From: Cristatella mucedo
Lineage: Eukaryota > Bryozoa > Phylactolaemata > Cristatellidae
DNA: 64,000 nucleotides
NCBI GenBank assembly: GCA_009760855.2
Contig: WPIO01000081.1
Span: forward strand, 62,001-126,000
Reading direction: 5' to 3'
In this document: piece after piece, positions 11,501 to 22,667 of the stretch
Layout: each line of letters starts with the position of its first letter
How positions within the stretch are numbered: position 1 is the stretch's first letter
Program-made: the position numbers and the translations under genes
Notes under the pieces: model-generated
Databases searched by the model: none
Told to the model about the DNA's origin: nothing
What the model saw: the letters and a program-made list of their open reading frames with translations, nothing else

Positions 11501-12070
11501 TAAACATAATGCGCTAACTTTTTTTGAGGATCTTTGCCAGGACAATAAAAGAGCTCTCCGTCCGATTAAGAGTGCGAGTGCCTTGATGTTGGCAGACCGA
11601 GCCAGCACGTTGCATTCGCTCCAGTTCTTGTCCTCGGTTAAAGCTTTTTTGGAGTTAGGCAACTAGACGCTTGCATATACCATGTAGTCCAGGGCTGGCT
11701 GCTGTAGGAGTGTCTTGTCATCAGAGAGCGGTGAAACGTCACGCGGACGATCAAATTAAGAGGCGGGAAACTTTTTTGCGGTCCACCGAATAGAGATAAC
11801 CTCGACAGGATCGCGTGAGTTGGTGCTACCACGATGACGGGGTTACGTAACGCTTCGACCTATTCATTGCTCACGCTGCTGCTCCTGATGCTTCCTTTTC
11901 AAAAGTCATCCTGCAATAATGATTGATAATGGCCTCTCCGACTGCTCTCACGATTAGCTACGCTGCTAGCATCTATTCTGCTGTCTGAGGTGCAAGAACA
12001 AAACCAGGGTTTTATTAACATTTACCACTAAATACTACTAATAACCAGTAATTAATTACCATTAATCATT
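11500..12070. other. No gene recognised
   Basis: No supported feature. The first ~150 bases may be remnants of another retroelement on the minus strand, but I cannot align them. Confidence 0.35.
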
Positions 12071-12074
12071 TGGT

Positions 12075-12165
12075 CTCGCTTTCTTAATGGCATCTGTAAA
12101 GTGCCTAGAAAGAGATTCAAGTCTCTGAGGGGCTATACAAATGAGTTATTATTATTATTATATTG
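12075..12165 (+). mobile_element. L2-A tail fragment
   Basis: Only the 3' box (GTAAAGTGCCTAGAAAGAG ... GAGGGGCTATACAAATGAG) and an (ATT)n run survive. Confidence 0.75.
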
Positions 12166-12409
12166 GAAACTAACTCCTCTGACCTATGACCCTTGACCTA
12201 GAGAGGCCTTGTGAGATGACCGAGCTCTTCAAGGTCGACTAGGAAAAGCTCTTTAGCTGCCATAGAAACTGATGAGTTTTCACTCGTAATGTAACTTTAT
12301 GTGATCAATTTAGACGCCACTATTTTAACTAGTAACACATTTTGGAAGCCTGCAGCTCAGTGCCGAAAGCGTGGAATTCCGAAGCCTCTTTCGATATGTT
12401 GAAATGAAA

Positions 12410-13262
12410 TTCGCTAAACTACCTGTAGTCAGGCCTCTACTCAAGAAAGCGACACTAGACCAAGAGAACTTGAGCAACTACCGCCCACCTCCCGTCCACC
12501 ATTCCTTGAAAGACACTAGAATGCCTCGTGGCTGAACTAATATATTGAAACTTCACACTGTGCTAGTAAGTTCCAGTCTTTTTTTTAGAGCTAATCACCC
12601 CCAGAACCAGCATTGCTTTGGGTGTGCGACGACCTACTTAGAAATGCAGACGTGGGTAGAGTATCTCTGCTTGTTTTGCTAGATCCTCAAATTCTTTGGA
12701 CACCGTGCATTTAGTTTGTATAAATAAAAAATAAAATAAATCCTAGCTGATTAAACAGCCTCTTTTTGTATAGCGACAGAAGAGCCTTTATGGCTATCAC
12801 CACCGCTTGCAGTGGCGATAAAGAATCGCCCACCGCAGGAATCGAACCCACGACCTCGGGACCGACGTCATGAAAGCAACCACCTTACCTAGTGTGCCAT
12901 CACGGCTCACCGTATGCTCTCAAAGCCTGGAACTCACTCCTGACTTGCGTCAGAACATCCCCTGACTTGACCACATTTGAAAAGAACTTAAAACATACCT
13001 ATTTAGGACAGCATTTAGTGGGTCCCTGCGATTCGTCTTTCATGTGCTTATGCGTGCTGACACTGTGCATACTGCCACTAATCACATTTGCATGCTGACC
13101 CTGTGCATGTCACCCCTAGCCATGTTATTCCTGTTTATCAAGCATGATATTACTCACGATTCAATCACATTTTCCTTTGCAGCAAATGTAAAGCGCCTGG
13201 AAAGAGATCGAGTTCTCCGAGGGCGCTTTATCAAGTGCATTATTATTATTATATTATTATTA
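12410..13262 (+). pseudogene. L2-A copy with internal deletion and nested SINE1
   Basis: The 5' RT portion is readable at 12,420-12,680 (VRPLLKKATLDQENLSNYRP, then the ANH...ALL-like segment). At about 12,686 it jumps from the codons preceding RT motif A straight to the 3' region encoding LKFFGHRAFS, deleting roughly 1 kb relative to the copy at 9,130. A SINE1 interrupts it at 12,722-12,910. It resumes with APKAWNSLLTCVRTSPDLTTF, the 3' UTR and (ATT)n ending at 13,262. Confidence 0.85.
12722..12910 (-). mobile_element. SINE1, nested in L2-A
   Basis: A complete-looking minus-oriented tRNA SINE. Read on the + strand it starts with A-rich AAATAAAAAATAAAATAAAT (its tail), then CTAGCTGATTAAACAGCCTC, the body, the reversed B box (GGAATCGAACCC) and the head ending CACGGCTCAC. 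It splits the L2-A codons for 'FGHRAFSLY|APKAWN'. The duplicated target is short and imperfect (around TTTGTAT / CCGTATG). Confidence 0.85.
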
Positions 13263-14205
13263 TAAGATCTTTTGGCAGCTTTTGCTACTATCGATCACCA
13301 AGTCCTTCTTGAGTGCCTCTCATCTCGCCTGGGCATCACTGGTACTGCATGGCAATGGTTCAGGTCCTATCTCAGTGGGAGACTCCAGAGTATTGATGTG
13401 AATGGAAAAAGATTATTCGAGGTACCTCTGAAATTTGGGGTACCTCAAGGCACCGTGCTTGGTCTGGTTCTTTTCACGGTTTAATCTCTCCCTCTCGCCG
13501 ATGTCATTGCCAAGCACAATCTAGGCTTTCACTTCTATGCGGCTGACACTCAGTTGTACATTTTCTTTGATCCCTCCCAGCCCTCCAGCCCGTCGAATTC
13601 TCTAAACTCCGTGGCTGCATGTATTTATGACATCCTCACATGGATGGCAGCAAATTATCTTAAATTGAATGATGATAAAACTAACTTACTATCTATGGTC
13701 AAACCAAGTGTGATTCAGAAGTTGGAAAGGCTAACGCTCAAAATCGGCTCTGCCGGCTTAACTCTTGTTGGATCTGCACGAAGTCTAGGTGTCATATTCC
13801 AAAGTGACTTTTCGTTAGACGATTACATCAGCTCCACAGTCAAGTCTGCCTCCTTTCAGCTACATAACATTGCTAAAATTCGGGCTTGTTTAGACAGGAT
13901 GCCACATCTAAGTTGGTCCATGCATTTGTGACATCTTATCTAGACTTCTGTAACTCACTGCTTTCTGATCTACCGTCCTGTGCAATCAGGCACTTACAGC
14001 TGGTGCAAACGTCTGCAGCTAGGCTTGTCTGTCGTGAGCGCCGCAGTTCCACATCACACTACTTCTCGCCGACCTGCACTGGCTACCAGTCAAGCAACGC
14101 ATCGACTTCAAGGTTTTGTCACTCGCTTTTAGGTTACTCCATTCTTTGACATCCAGCTTACCTAGCAGATCTACTGTCCCACCAGGCTAAGCATCGTACC
14201 GCCCG
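13263..14205 (+). pseudogene. L2-A reverse transcriptase copy, 3'-truncated, YADD changed to YAAD
   Basis: From FATIDHQVLL (motif A, with LSAAFD altered) through WFRSYLSGRL, KFGVPQGTVLG and the thumb, to 'aagcatcgtaccgcccg', where similarity stops. The catalytic box at 13,536-13,547 reads Tyr-Ala-Ala-Asp, losing the first catalytic Asp, and there are stops and frameshifts near 13,484 and 13,920. The 3' end and tail are missing, unusual for a LINE, so later rearrangement or insertion is likely. Confidence 0.85.
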
Positions 14206-14207
14206 TT

Positions 14208-15200
14208 TGACGTAAGACTCGAATAGATAGGTAGCAAGACTAGCCGTTTAAACCAGGCTTTAATGTTATTTCGCGTATAACGACTGCCGTACAGCACTCC
14301 CCGCCTATTAGCGAGGCGCGACTACCCATGGCAGCGAAGCCCGTTTTTTGTAAAGACGGGAAATTGTAATGGAAATGCGGCGCCTGCGCACCAAAATAAA
14401 GTTTCTCCAGTTCCGCCGCACTGTGCGCGAGTCAAGTCTGCTGTTAGGCAAGCTTAGGCGCACTTGGAAATTTGACAGCCGAGAATTCGAATTCCGATTT
14501 TCCGAAAACTTCTGACGGCAACGTTACATATCCACAAGTAGTTTGACCGTCTTGCTATGCTACCGCTAATAAGGAGCGCGCCCGGGCCAAGGGCCACGTA
14601 CTGCGAGAGTTACTTATGCGGTACACGCTCTCCTTATTGGTACGTCCGTGTGATGCTCACCAGTACGGGCAGCGGCGCAACGCGTGCAATTTCTGGAGAC
14701 CCGACGCTCATAACTCGCTAAACGTAAACAAAACAGTGCTCGATATTCTGTGGGCAGCGCTAACAGCAATACAGAATTAGCGTAAGCGCAAATAATTCTC
14801 TACATTTTATGGCTGCTATGACGGGTGAATTGCACCAGACTCGCATACAAGCTTACAGCAGCTAACGCTCAGTGCTGTTACTCACCGACCGGTAGACCGT
14901 CACCCAAAGAAAGCTTCAACTGCGGTCGGTCTCACGCCTTATAAACCAGCAGGATTGTAAGTCGTACATAATTATCGTATTATATGTATAATTAACACCC
15001 TACTGCTCGTAAGCCTCGGATTATGATGGCCATTTCATAAGTGGTTCTCAGCTCCAAGTCAGCGGCCAAGCTCATAGTTCATAAACGCGGATTATCTCGA
15101 TCCCCTCTCTTCCTTGTACACTGACTGTGAAATAAAAACCGCTCTCGAGACAACGTCTGACCCCGACGGTTCAGTGCATGCTACTGATCTTTGGTCTTAC
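14208..15200. other. Unassigned ~1 kb; possible solo LTR on minus strand
   Basis: This block replaces the expected L2-A 3' end. In minus orientation it has a TATA-like TTTATAAGG near 14,940, an ATTAAA near 14,260, and ends ...CTTACGTCA next to the L2-A break, a layout like an LTR. No second LTR, primer-binding site or clear target duplication was seen. It also holds an imperfect inverted repeat with AATAAGGAG arms at about 14,571 and 14,633. Confidence 0.25.
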
Positions 15201-15214
15201 TAAACGGTGGCCAT

Positions 15215-15400
15215 GAGTGCGTTCATGTTTGATTTAGTATGCTGGTCTGAGCATGGCGCTTGTTAACTTTTGCATACTATATACCGTGCATGGCACTAAA
15301 CCTAGCTTAATGATTCTCCTTTAGCGATATGTAAGGTGTCTGGATAGAGATTCAGTTCTCTTATGGTGTCGTGCAAATTACCTAATATTCTAATATTATT
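15215..15400 (+). mobile_element. L2-A 3' UTR relic
   Basis: Diverged L2-A 3' UTR ('accgtgcatggcactaaacc') with a decayed tail box (GTAAGGTGTCTGGATAGAGATTCAGTTCTCTTATGG). The sequence then becomes AT-rich. Confidence 0.6.
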
Positions 15401-15764
15401 TGTTATCATTATTTTATTTAAGTTATTATGTTAATTGTTATTATAAATAAGAATGGTATTAATTATAAATGGCCTCTATTTTAATGATAATCATTATCAT
15501 TATTATTTAGTACTATTATTGCATTGGCCTGCAAATGAATACTTTTTGTCAGTTGTTTTGAATCTATTAGGCGATTCAAGTAAATTTTGCAATGCTCTTT
15601 CAGAGTCTGTAACTCGTTTGAATACAGCGCGGCAGGATTTTTAAAAATTGGTATTTTTATTTTACAACATCTTTGCATGCAATACATAAAGTTGTTGCAG
15701 TGGTTTAATAACAATGTCATCTACGTTATGTAAAATTTAAACACAAGTCTTCCTTCATTTCCGT

Positions 15765-16755
15765 CCAATGTTTTTTAACTGCCTCTTCCTCGACTTTCTG
15801 CTATGCTCAGCAGCTGGATTGTGGCCATTGAAGCTGCAACACCAATCGGCCATCATGATAGCATTAATGCGGCCTTTATATCTACGCTCCATTTCACCTG
15901 ATCTCCTGATGAGGAGATCTCATCTTTTTCTTCTTTACTGTATTCTCCTACATTTTATGGGAAAATAGGAAAAAAGCTACGAGTTTGGAAAATGTATTAT
16001 ACCACTCATTCTGCTGCTAAGTGCCGCATAGCGTTGAATCGTGTTCTCAGGGCGTTGAATCGTGTTAAATGTTCGCGAGTAGTCAGCCGACTCATAATTG
16101 TCCAGAAAGTTCTCACCCATAGACTTAAAAATCCATTCCATGCACGCAACTCTAACCCTGTCATTTTTTTATGTAAACCGTGTGTCTTGAACAATTCTCT
16201 GAACTATTGACCAACAAAATGCCAGCTTTTCCCTTTGCCTCGCTAATTTGAGGAAAGTTTTCTTACAAGTACTTAAATGCATCACCTTCTTGGTTCAGAG
16301 CCTTAGCATCGTTTTTAGTTAGTCCAAGCTTTATGTGCAAGAGAGGAAGTAGCCCTTTCTTGCTGTCAACAAGAGGAGGCTTTCGGACGTTGTCACTCCC
16401 AAGCACAAAATGACTTCACTAAGGTCAGTCTTTCTTTCGGTAATGAGGATCATAAGCACTACTATCCCAAAGACATAAACAGCATGGATAATTTTTGTGT
16501 AGTCACCTTCAAGTCCAAGCAGAAGAGCGATGATCTTTAAATCGCCGCATATCTACCACTGGTGTTGATCATATTTGATTTCATCGATAAGTATTTTCAT
16601 GTTTTCCTGAGCCTCTTTTATCTGTGCAGAATATGCAACTGGCAAAGAGGAAAGGATAGTTTCTATTGCGTGAATTAAAACTCCCTTTAAACTGCGGCTC
16701 GATGAATCAATGAAGAGTCTCCGCTCAGTTGGATCATAGTACTTTCAATTTGGTT
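15765..16755 (-). pseudogene. Decayed gene of a transposon-associated conserved protein (~330 aa)
   Basis: By joining short frames on the minus strand I read, N- to C-terminal: YYDPTERRLFIDSSSRSLKG near 16,740, ENMKILIDEIKYD, ICGDLKIIALLLGLEGDYTK near 16,550, then after a frameshift a Cys-rich CCLCLWDSSAYDPHYRKKD near 16,460. These are followed by PPLVDSKK, LHIKLGLTKN, KALNQEGDAFKYL near 16,275, GLELRAWNGF near 16,120, and a C-terminus IMMADWCCSFNG ... SRKSRKR near 15,790. From memory this order matches a protein family predicted repeatedly in arthropod and cnidarian genomes and thought to come from mobile elements; I do not know a gene name. Stops (after HQW) and at least three frameshifts make it dead. 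Confidence 0.65.
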
Positions 16756-16779
16756 AACTATATGCGTAATTTTAAAGTG

Positions 16780-17560
16780 CACTCGATCTTTAAAAAATAA
16801 AACCTACCAAACCTGACAAGCCAAAGCAAAACAAAATCCACCACAAGTCATCATTTGTGATGTATATTTGAAAAATAATAAAAAATGTCAGACAACTGAT
16901 GTCATACGGAGCAGTGCTATTATTATTATTGCCATCATTTTCATGCGCACGAGCACACGGTAATCCCGTCAGAACAAAAAAAGTCCCTCCAGGAAAACTT
17001 GGCAGCCGCTGGGAACTGTCAATCGGGCTTCCGGGAGCGGATCTGGAGGGTTATTTTCGCCGCCGCGCGTGATGACACGCTATTTCGGTCGTTTTTCAGG
17101 CGGAAGGCTGAAGCTCATGTGCCTCCCTAAGCCTCTGGGCAAGATTGATCATATGATGATGTGAAAAACGTGTCACTTGTTGTATTTCAGCGGGTCTACG
17201 TACAGAAGTGGGTCTGTGGTCGTGTTTTCCAACCCAGCTTGTGGGTTCGATGTCTGCTGCAGGCTATTCTTTATTGTTCACTACTACAATTGGAGTGAAG
17301 CTATGAATTACATTCGGCCGCTGTATAATCCAGGCCGCTCTTTACTTTTGTATCGAGGCGACATTAATTTATGGTTTGAAAGAGCGTAGCGTTTCGATCT
17401 GACCTTGAGGCCCGCTCTAATTAAATTAGTCACTGTCATCTTCATATTTCGTCTATGTACTTTGAGTACAGCAGCTGCTCAAAAAAATCATGGTCTAAGG
17501 AGACTAATTTAGCAATAATAATAATAGTAATCGAAGTAAGATTATTTGAAAATTTATAGT
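16780..17560. other. No gene recognised
   Basis: Anonymous sequence. A tRNA-SINE-like TGTGGGTTCGATGTC is at about 17,240, possibly a remnant. No coding frame supported. Confidence 0.35.
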
Positions 17561-17599
17561 TCGCGCTATAAGACAGCCCGATCTTTTTCAAAGTAATTT

Positions 17600-18000
17600 A
17601 TACTTAGGCTGGAAAGGAGCGTTTGTTGTGCAAGAAGAATCTGATGTCGTTAGGATAGGTAGAGCTGAGTACTATCGGTGTAGAAATTAAAGCAAAGATC
17701 GTTTTGAACAACGATATCAGCCGCAGGTAAAGTATATATAGTGTAAAAAAGAGGGTCTCAGACAGAACCCTGACGTAATCCATACTTTAGCGCTCTGGAA
17801 ATGACCGATGAGCAATAACATCGTCTGATACTGATCCAGTCTGACAACTGAGGTTACTGACCTAATTCAGCACACTACGATTGATATATAAGTTCTGGTG
17901 GCCAATAATTTCAAACACTTCTGGGATATCGATAGAAAACTCCAGAGAGAGAATCCTACTGGTCAAAGTTTTTTCCGACCTTTATTATTGTAAACCAGAA
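17600..18000 (-). pseudogene. Very old L2-type RT relic
   Basis: On the minus strand, sequence near 17,750-17,800 translates to LKYGLRQGSV-like residues, corresponding to RT motif B of the local LINEs. The surrounding 300 bases show scattered similarity only. Boundaries are guesses. Confidence 0.35.
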
Positions 18001-18827
18001 AACCAGAAGTAGCACGCAATATAGCGATTTGCTCCTACCGAGCGTGGACCCAAAAAGAATGACATTTGAGTGCCCTGGTTATCACTGGAGCATCCAAATA
18101 TAGTTTAGCGGATTTAGCCATAACCTAAATTTGCTGCTCAGTCAGATCAAAGGGCGAAGACTAATTATTATTCATTGCCATTGAGTTGAGCAGGTGCTCA
18201 AAGTCTGTTTAGTGGATCTCGTAGCGGTGAATTGCCGACTACTGTCAAAACGTACTGCTACACATTAGGTTGAATAGTAGACTCCGTGTCAGTAGTGGCA
18301 TGCAGTCGCTGTTGTTGATGGTTGTTCAAGGTGCTGTGAAGCATCATTCCCTGGCAATCCAATAACTTATTCGTGTTGAATGCCACAACTTTTGAACTTT
18401 TCGCGGCATTTCTGGGTCAGAGGAAGACAGATCTCGGATCCAGACTCACGACTGTAGCCGTAAGAATTACAGCGTTTGGACGGATATTCATCTAGTTTCG
18501 ACTGCACGTGCCTCTGTATGAGTGCAAAGCTGCGCATCCAAAGACGAAGATGCTAGAAATATAAGTTGATGCATGCTGCAGTTGTTACGCATTCAGGCCA
18601 GAACTTCCGTGGCAGGCGGGCCTAATGAAGCATTGACCTTGCAGTCTCGCTAGGTCGTCGTTAACTCCGTTGCGCTTCGGCATATAGCCCAGTCGCGTGT
18701 TTAGCTATTCAAATTTCTTTCATTTTTGTAAAGATCTTATGAAACAGTTATCCGCAATTTCTGAGAGCTGCTTCTAAAAAGGTCAATAGAAAAAATTTTT
18801 CAGCTCCAGCCACGTAGTCTTTTCAAA
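18001..18827. other. No gene recognised
   Basis: Anonymous sequence; possibly further decayed LINE on the minus strand, not alignable by eye. Confidence 0.3.
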
Positions 18828-19600
18828 GCATGTTCCAAAGTGACCTCTCGTTAGACGACCACATCAGCTCCACAGTCAAATCTGCCTACTTTCAGCTACA
18901 TAACATTGCTAAAATTCGGACTTGCTTAGATAAGGATACCACGTCTAAATTGGTCCATGCATTTGTAACATCCCGACTTGATTTCTGTAACTCGCTGCTT
19001 ACTGGCCTACCGGCATGTGCAATCAGGCGATTACAGCTTGTACAAAACTCTGCAGCTAGGCTTGTCTGTCGTGAACGTCGCAGTTGCCACATCACACCAC
19101 TTATCGCCGACCTGCACTGGCTACCAGTCAAGCAACGGATCGACTTCAAAGTTTTGTCACTCACTTTTAGGTCCCTTCATTCTTTGGCTCCAGCCTATCT
19201 CTCAGATATATTCCCCCACCAGGCCAAGCATAGTACCATCCGCTTTTCGGAATCCAACAGTTTACCAATACCTCGTTCAAACCTCAAATCCTTTGGAGAC
19301 CGTGCATTTAGTTCGTATGCTCCCAAAGCCGCATATAACGCATCTTTTCGTAGAGCGATTGTCGTTTACGGTCACAAAAGACAGTACTCACTTGCCGGAT
19401 GTGTTATGGTGCCTGAGAGGTAAGCGAGCAAAAGCTCAAGACGTCCAGTCTTTTTGACACAGTAACTCATCAAAGGGACGGGATTGCGTGCGGTTTTCCT
19501 TTTGCAAGGCTTTGCTAAAGCAGAGATTCGCTTCTGGAAAGTGGTTAGAAAGAGAATTAGTTCCCGTACGTTGCTATACAAATTTCTTGCTATTGTACCC
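18828..19600 (+). pseudogene. L2-A RT fragment with foreign 3' segment
   Basis: The RT thumb/C-terminal part is open for 197 codons from 18,830 (FQSDLSLDDHISSTVKSAYF ... GDRAFSSYAPKA). It is abruptly replaced at about 19,331 by unrelated sequence, yet an L2-like tail box (GGTTAGAAAGAGAATTAGTTC ... GCTATACAAAT) appears at 19,540-19,595. It starts at a sharp 5' truncation. Either a chimera or an insertion/deletion in the 3' UTR. Confidence 0.75.
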
Positions 19601-19875
19601 AAACGAGATATGATATGGCTAGCTAGAGTTCACTGACTAGGGCAAGCCTGACCTTTTGACTTGAGGCCGGATGGGCGACGCTCATTAATGTGGGCAATAT
19701 GGGAAAAGAAGTTATCGCGATCCAAGACGTAGGATCTGGCGGGAAGTGTCCAGATTGCTCAGTATCCACATCCTGAAGGGTGGGTGGCTGGCATTCCTCA
19801 ACAATTCGGTCACCCCGAAAAGCTACAAAGACCCACTGCCCCCGAGTAGGGAGGAAGTTAAGGGCGCTCGTTGTT

Positions 19876-21115
19876 TTTGTAATGTAAATGCAATCTATCT
19901 CCGTCTGTAACTCAACAAAGCCATGAGGACTATGTGGGTGTTACGCAGGAGAGTTTTTTATAGCCCACTCACAGCCTAAGCGGCTTTCGATAAGTATTCG
20001 GTAGCCAACAGACTTCGTCTCACGCAGCAAAGAGAAAGGGGGAAGCATAGCAGAGTCAGGAGAGCAGTTGAGGCAGTGAGTAGCATGGAAGTAGCAGCTC
20101 AGGACGGCTGAAAAGGATGAGCCTATGTCAACAGCAGGAGAGTAGTTGTCGCTGCGTAATAATTGTGGTAGTGAGTTCCACAGTCTAGGAACTACAAAGC
20201 TAAAGCTTCTGTCACCAACGGTCTTTAAGCCGAGGAATGGAACAGCTAATTTATTGTCCTTACAGGACCTGAGGGCTCGAGGAGGCTGAAACTGGTGCAG
20301 CAGTTCAGCTAGGTATGAAGGAGCCAAGCCGTGGCGGGCCTTTCGGGTCAGCGTAAGAACTTTGCTCTGTATTATTTGATCAACCGTCAGCCATCCTAGC
20401 TCTTTTAGCAAAGGAGAGACGTGGTCAAACCTCTGGGACTTGCAAACTAGCCTTGCAGCCATATTCATAGCCAGCTGCAGTGGCCTAGTTGCTTTTTTTT
20501 GGTATCCCAACCAGAAGGGAATTATAGTAATCAAGCTTGGACAGAACTAAGGAGCTAGTTAAATTTTTTGCAAGCCACCGTGGAAGACAGCTCCTAATCT
20601 TAGACAGGGACCGGACGTGATAGCTAGCTGTAGAAGCAGTCTTCTGAATGAAGCTTTTAAAATTGAGGCAGCTATCGAAAATGACACCTAAATTTCGAGC
20701 ACGTGGTGATGGTCGCACAACAGCATCACCTTTTAGTAGAGCAAAGCCTTTTAATCTAGCCACACGCTTAGGGTGTCCTATGAGTAGCAGTTTGGTTTTA
20801 TCGTCATTTAGTTCCAAGAAGTTTTCCGACATCCAGGATCGAATGTCGGCAAGGCAGGCATTCAGTTTCTCAGTCGCTGCAGCAGATTCCAACGGTTTGA
20901 ATCACAAATACAGTAGAGTATCGTCAGCATAAAAGTGATATCCTATTCCACGGGCCTTAATCACTTTTCCCAAAGTTCGAGTATAAACGGGGAGCAGCAA
21001 GGGCCAGAATACAGACCCTTGAGGGACTCCGAAGGTGACGTGTCTCGTGTGCGAGACCTGACCCCACACGGCACGGATTGAACGCGATAAGACAAGGTTA
21101 TTGATGTACATTTCG
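19876..21115 (-). pseudogene. L2-B LINE, longest copy, broken RT
   Basis: Minus-strand frames in order: 21,111-20,902 (HVTFGVPQGSVF ... GYHFYADDTLLYL, YADD at 20,920-20,931), 20,892-20,485 (MESAAATEKLNACLADIRSW ... LVGIPKKSN) and 20,534-19,941 (LQLAMNMAARLV ... SPLLKELGWLTVDQ ... RLWNSLPQLL). The 3' UTR follows with CCACATAGTCC and TTACATTAC. The YADD box is intact but the frame is split by shifts and the 5' half (endonuclease) is missing. It differs from L2-A in sequence and tail, so it is a separate family. Confidence 0.9.
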
Positions 21116-22149
21116 CGTTCCCAATTGGTATGATGTTCATTATTGATTTATTTAATTGATTAATTATTTTATTACTAATATTATTACATCCTGAGCCCGA
21201 GTCTTCGGCGAGCTGAGTGAGAGCGAGCCCGCATGCGAGTCCCCACTACACGATCACGGGATCAGTATTTGTGGGACAGCATCGCCGCCTTCAAGATTGC
21301 TCCGGTCCGAGGCCATCCCTTCCGCTTTCCGAGCAGATCGTTGTTTCCCACGTCTCCTCTAGCCTGCAGCCTGACGCACCCAGGTTCCCCTAGCAGCACT
21401 GTTTAGTTTCCCTGTTATTGTTGGTGCGTGCGACATAGTCACAAAGAGTCGAACCAAACTGCCGCCCATCCTGCTCTAGCCCTGCGACAGCGACGTGGCA
21501 AGCCAGCGGCGTAGCTGAGACGTTGGGGGGGGGGGGTGATAGCCTGGGCGGAAAGTAGCCTACCCCCTAGTTTCGGTTACGCTACTACTATTATCACTAT
21601 CCCATTGGAAGCCTGTGAATAAAAATAATAAAAAATGCTGTCGGTCGTTAGTATCCAGGCACAACTTGAGATATAGCCCTAGAATTGGTGGCACAGCGAA
21701 TACATTTCCACCGATGGACATGCACTTGTGCCAGACGCTGATTTCTGCCGCTCTGAATTTGTAAGGAAGAGCCAGTCTTGCTAGTTCACCGCCATCAGCG
21801 AAACTAAGACCTGCCTACCATGTCCCGTGACAGCTGCAGTTCGATGTAGGCCTAATAATTGAGACATAATGACTGTTTAGCTTAAGCATGTAAATTCTCA
21901 GCTAAGTATAACGAGAAGAGGTTTTTGGAAAGCTCGGGCAGAAAAGCGCAGAAAATCGACCCGTTTCGTGCCGTTCGCAACGGAAACGTTCCTGAGAACT
22001 GCCCTGATCCTTGCCGACAGCTTCCAGTGCTTCGTCGTTACCCAACACTACACCAAGTGCAATTTTATCGCCGCTAACGAGCACCTTCTCGTAGCACATA
22101 TGGCGTATGACTCCAAAGTCTGCTAGACACTGCGTTAGTCTGTGATGGC
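21116..22149. other. No gene recognised; possible short fold-back element
   Basis: Mostly anonymous. About 21,503-21,588 has a left end AGCGGCGTAGCTGAGACG followed by a G run, and a right end CCCCCTAGTTTCGGTTACGCT resembling its reverse complement, like a miniature inverted-repeat element. Confidence 0.3.
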
Positions 22150-22268
22150 GGTAAATGAGCAGTCGCATCATGTGAGAAGACGAAAAAGACGTAATCACCA
22201 AGCACAATGTGGGCCTTCTTTTATGAAGATGACGCACAACTGCAACCGCTTTTTGATCACATTTTTGA

Positions 22269-22360
22269 TCACATCATCACGTGCCTTTCTTCACATCATC
22301 ACGTGCCTTTCTTCACATCATCACGTGCCTTTCTTCACATCATCACGTGCCTTTCTTCAC
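22269..22360. repeat. 22-bp tandem repeat with CACGTG, four copies
   Basis: The unit TCACATCATCACGTGCCTTT-CT repeats exactly four times (22,269-22,356) plus a TCAC remnant. Each unit holds the palindrome CACGTG (E-box) at 22,278, 22,300, 22,322 and 22,344. The array lies inside a dead L2-A copy, just after its mutated YADD box. Confidence 0.95.
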
Positions 22361-22667
22361 GCCGAACTCTCTTCATTCCCTGCAACACGTATTGTTGATA
22401 TTCGCTCTTAAATGCAGAACATATTCTCTAACCGAATGGCGGTACAATCGAATTACTAGTTATGGGAAAACCTAAGTTGCTGAGATATTTTTCGGAGAGC
22501 ATAATCCTAGAAATGGACCCAGCTAGCTACTCCAGTGCAGTTTCTGAAAGCTATTTAGGTGTGTGGTTATAAAGAACCTTTCATAGGATGACCACACGAG
22601 CTCAACAGTTAAGTCTGACTACTTCTGGCTACTTATTCAAGGATGGTACAGCTAAGCTAGTCCACGC

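Noticed and set aside
20485-20892. Independent 135-aa gene
   Set aside because: Continuous with RT motifs on either side in other frames; part of the L2-B LINE.
22269-22360. CRISPR-like repeat array
   Set aside because: Units are directly adjacent with no spacers, and the DNA is eukaryotic.
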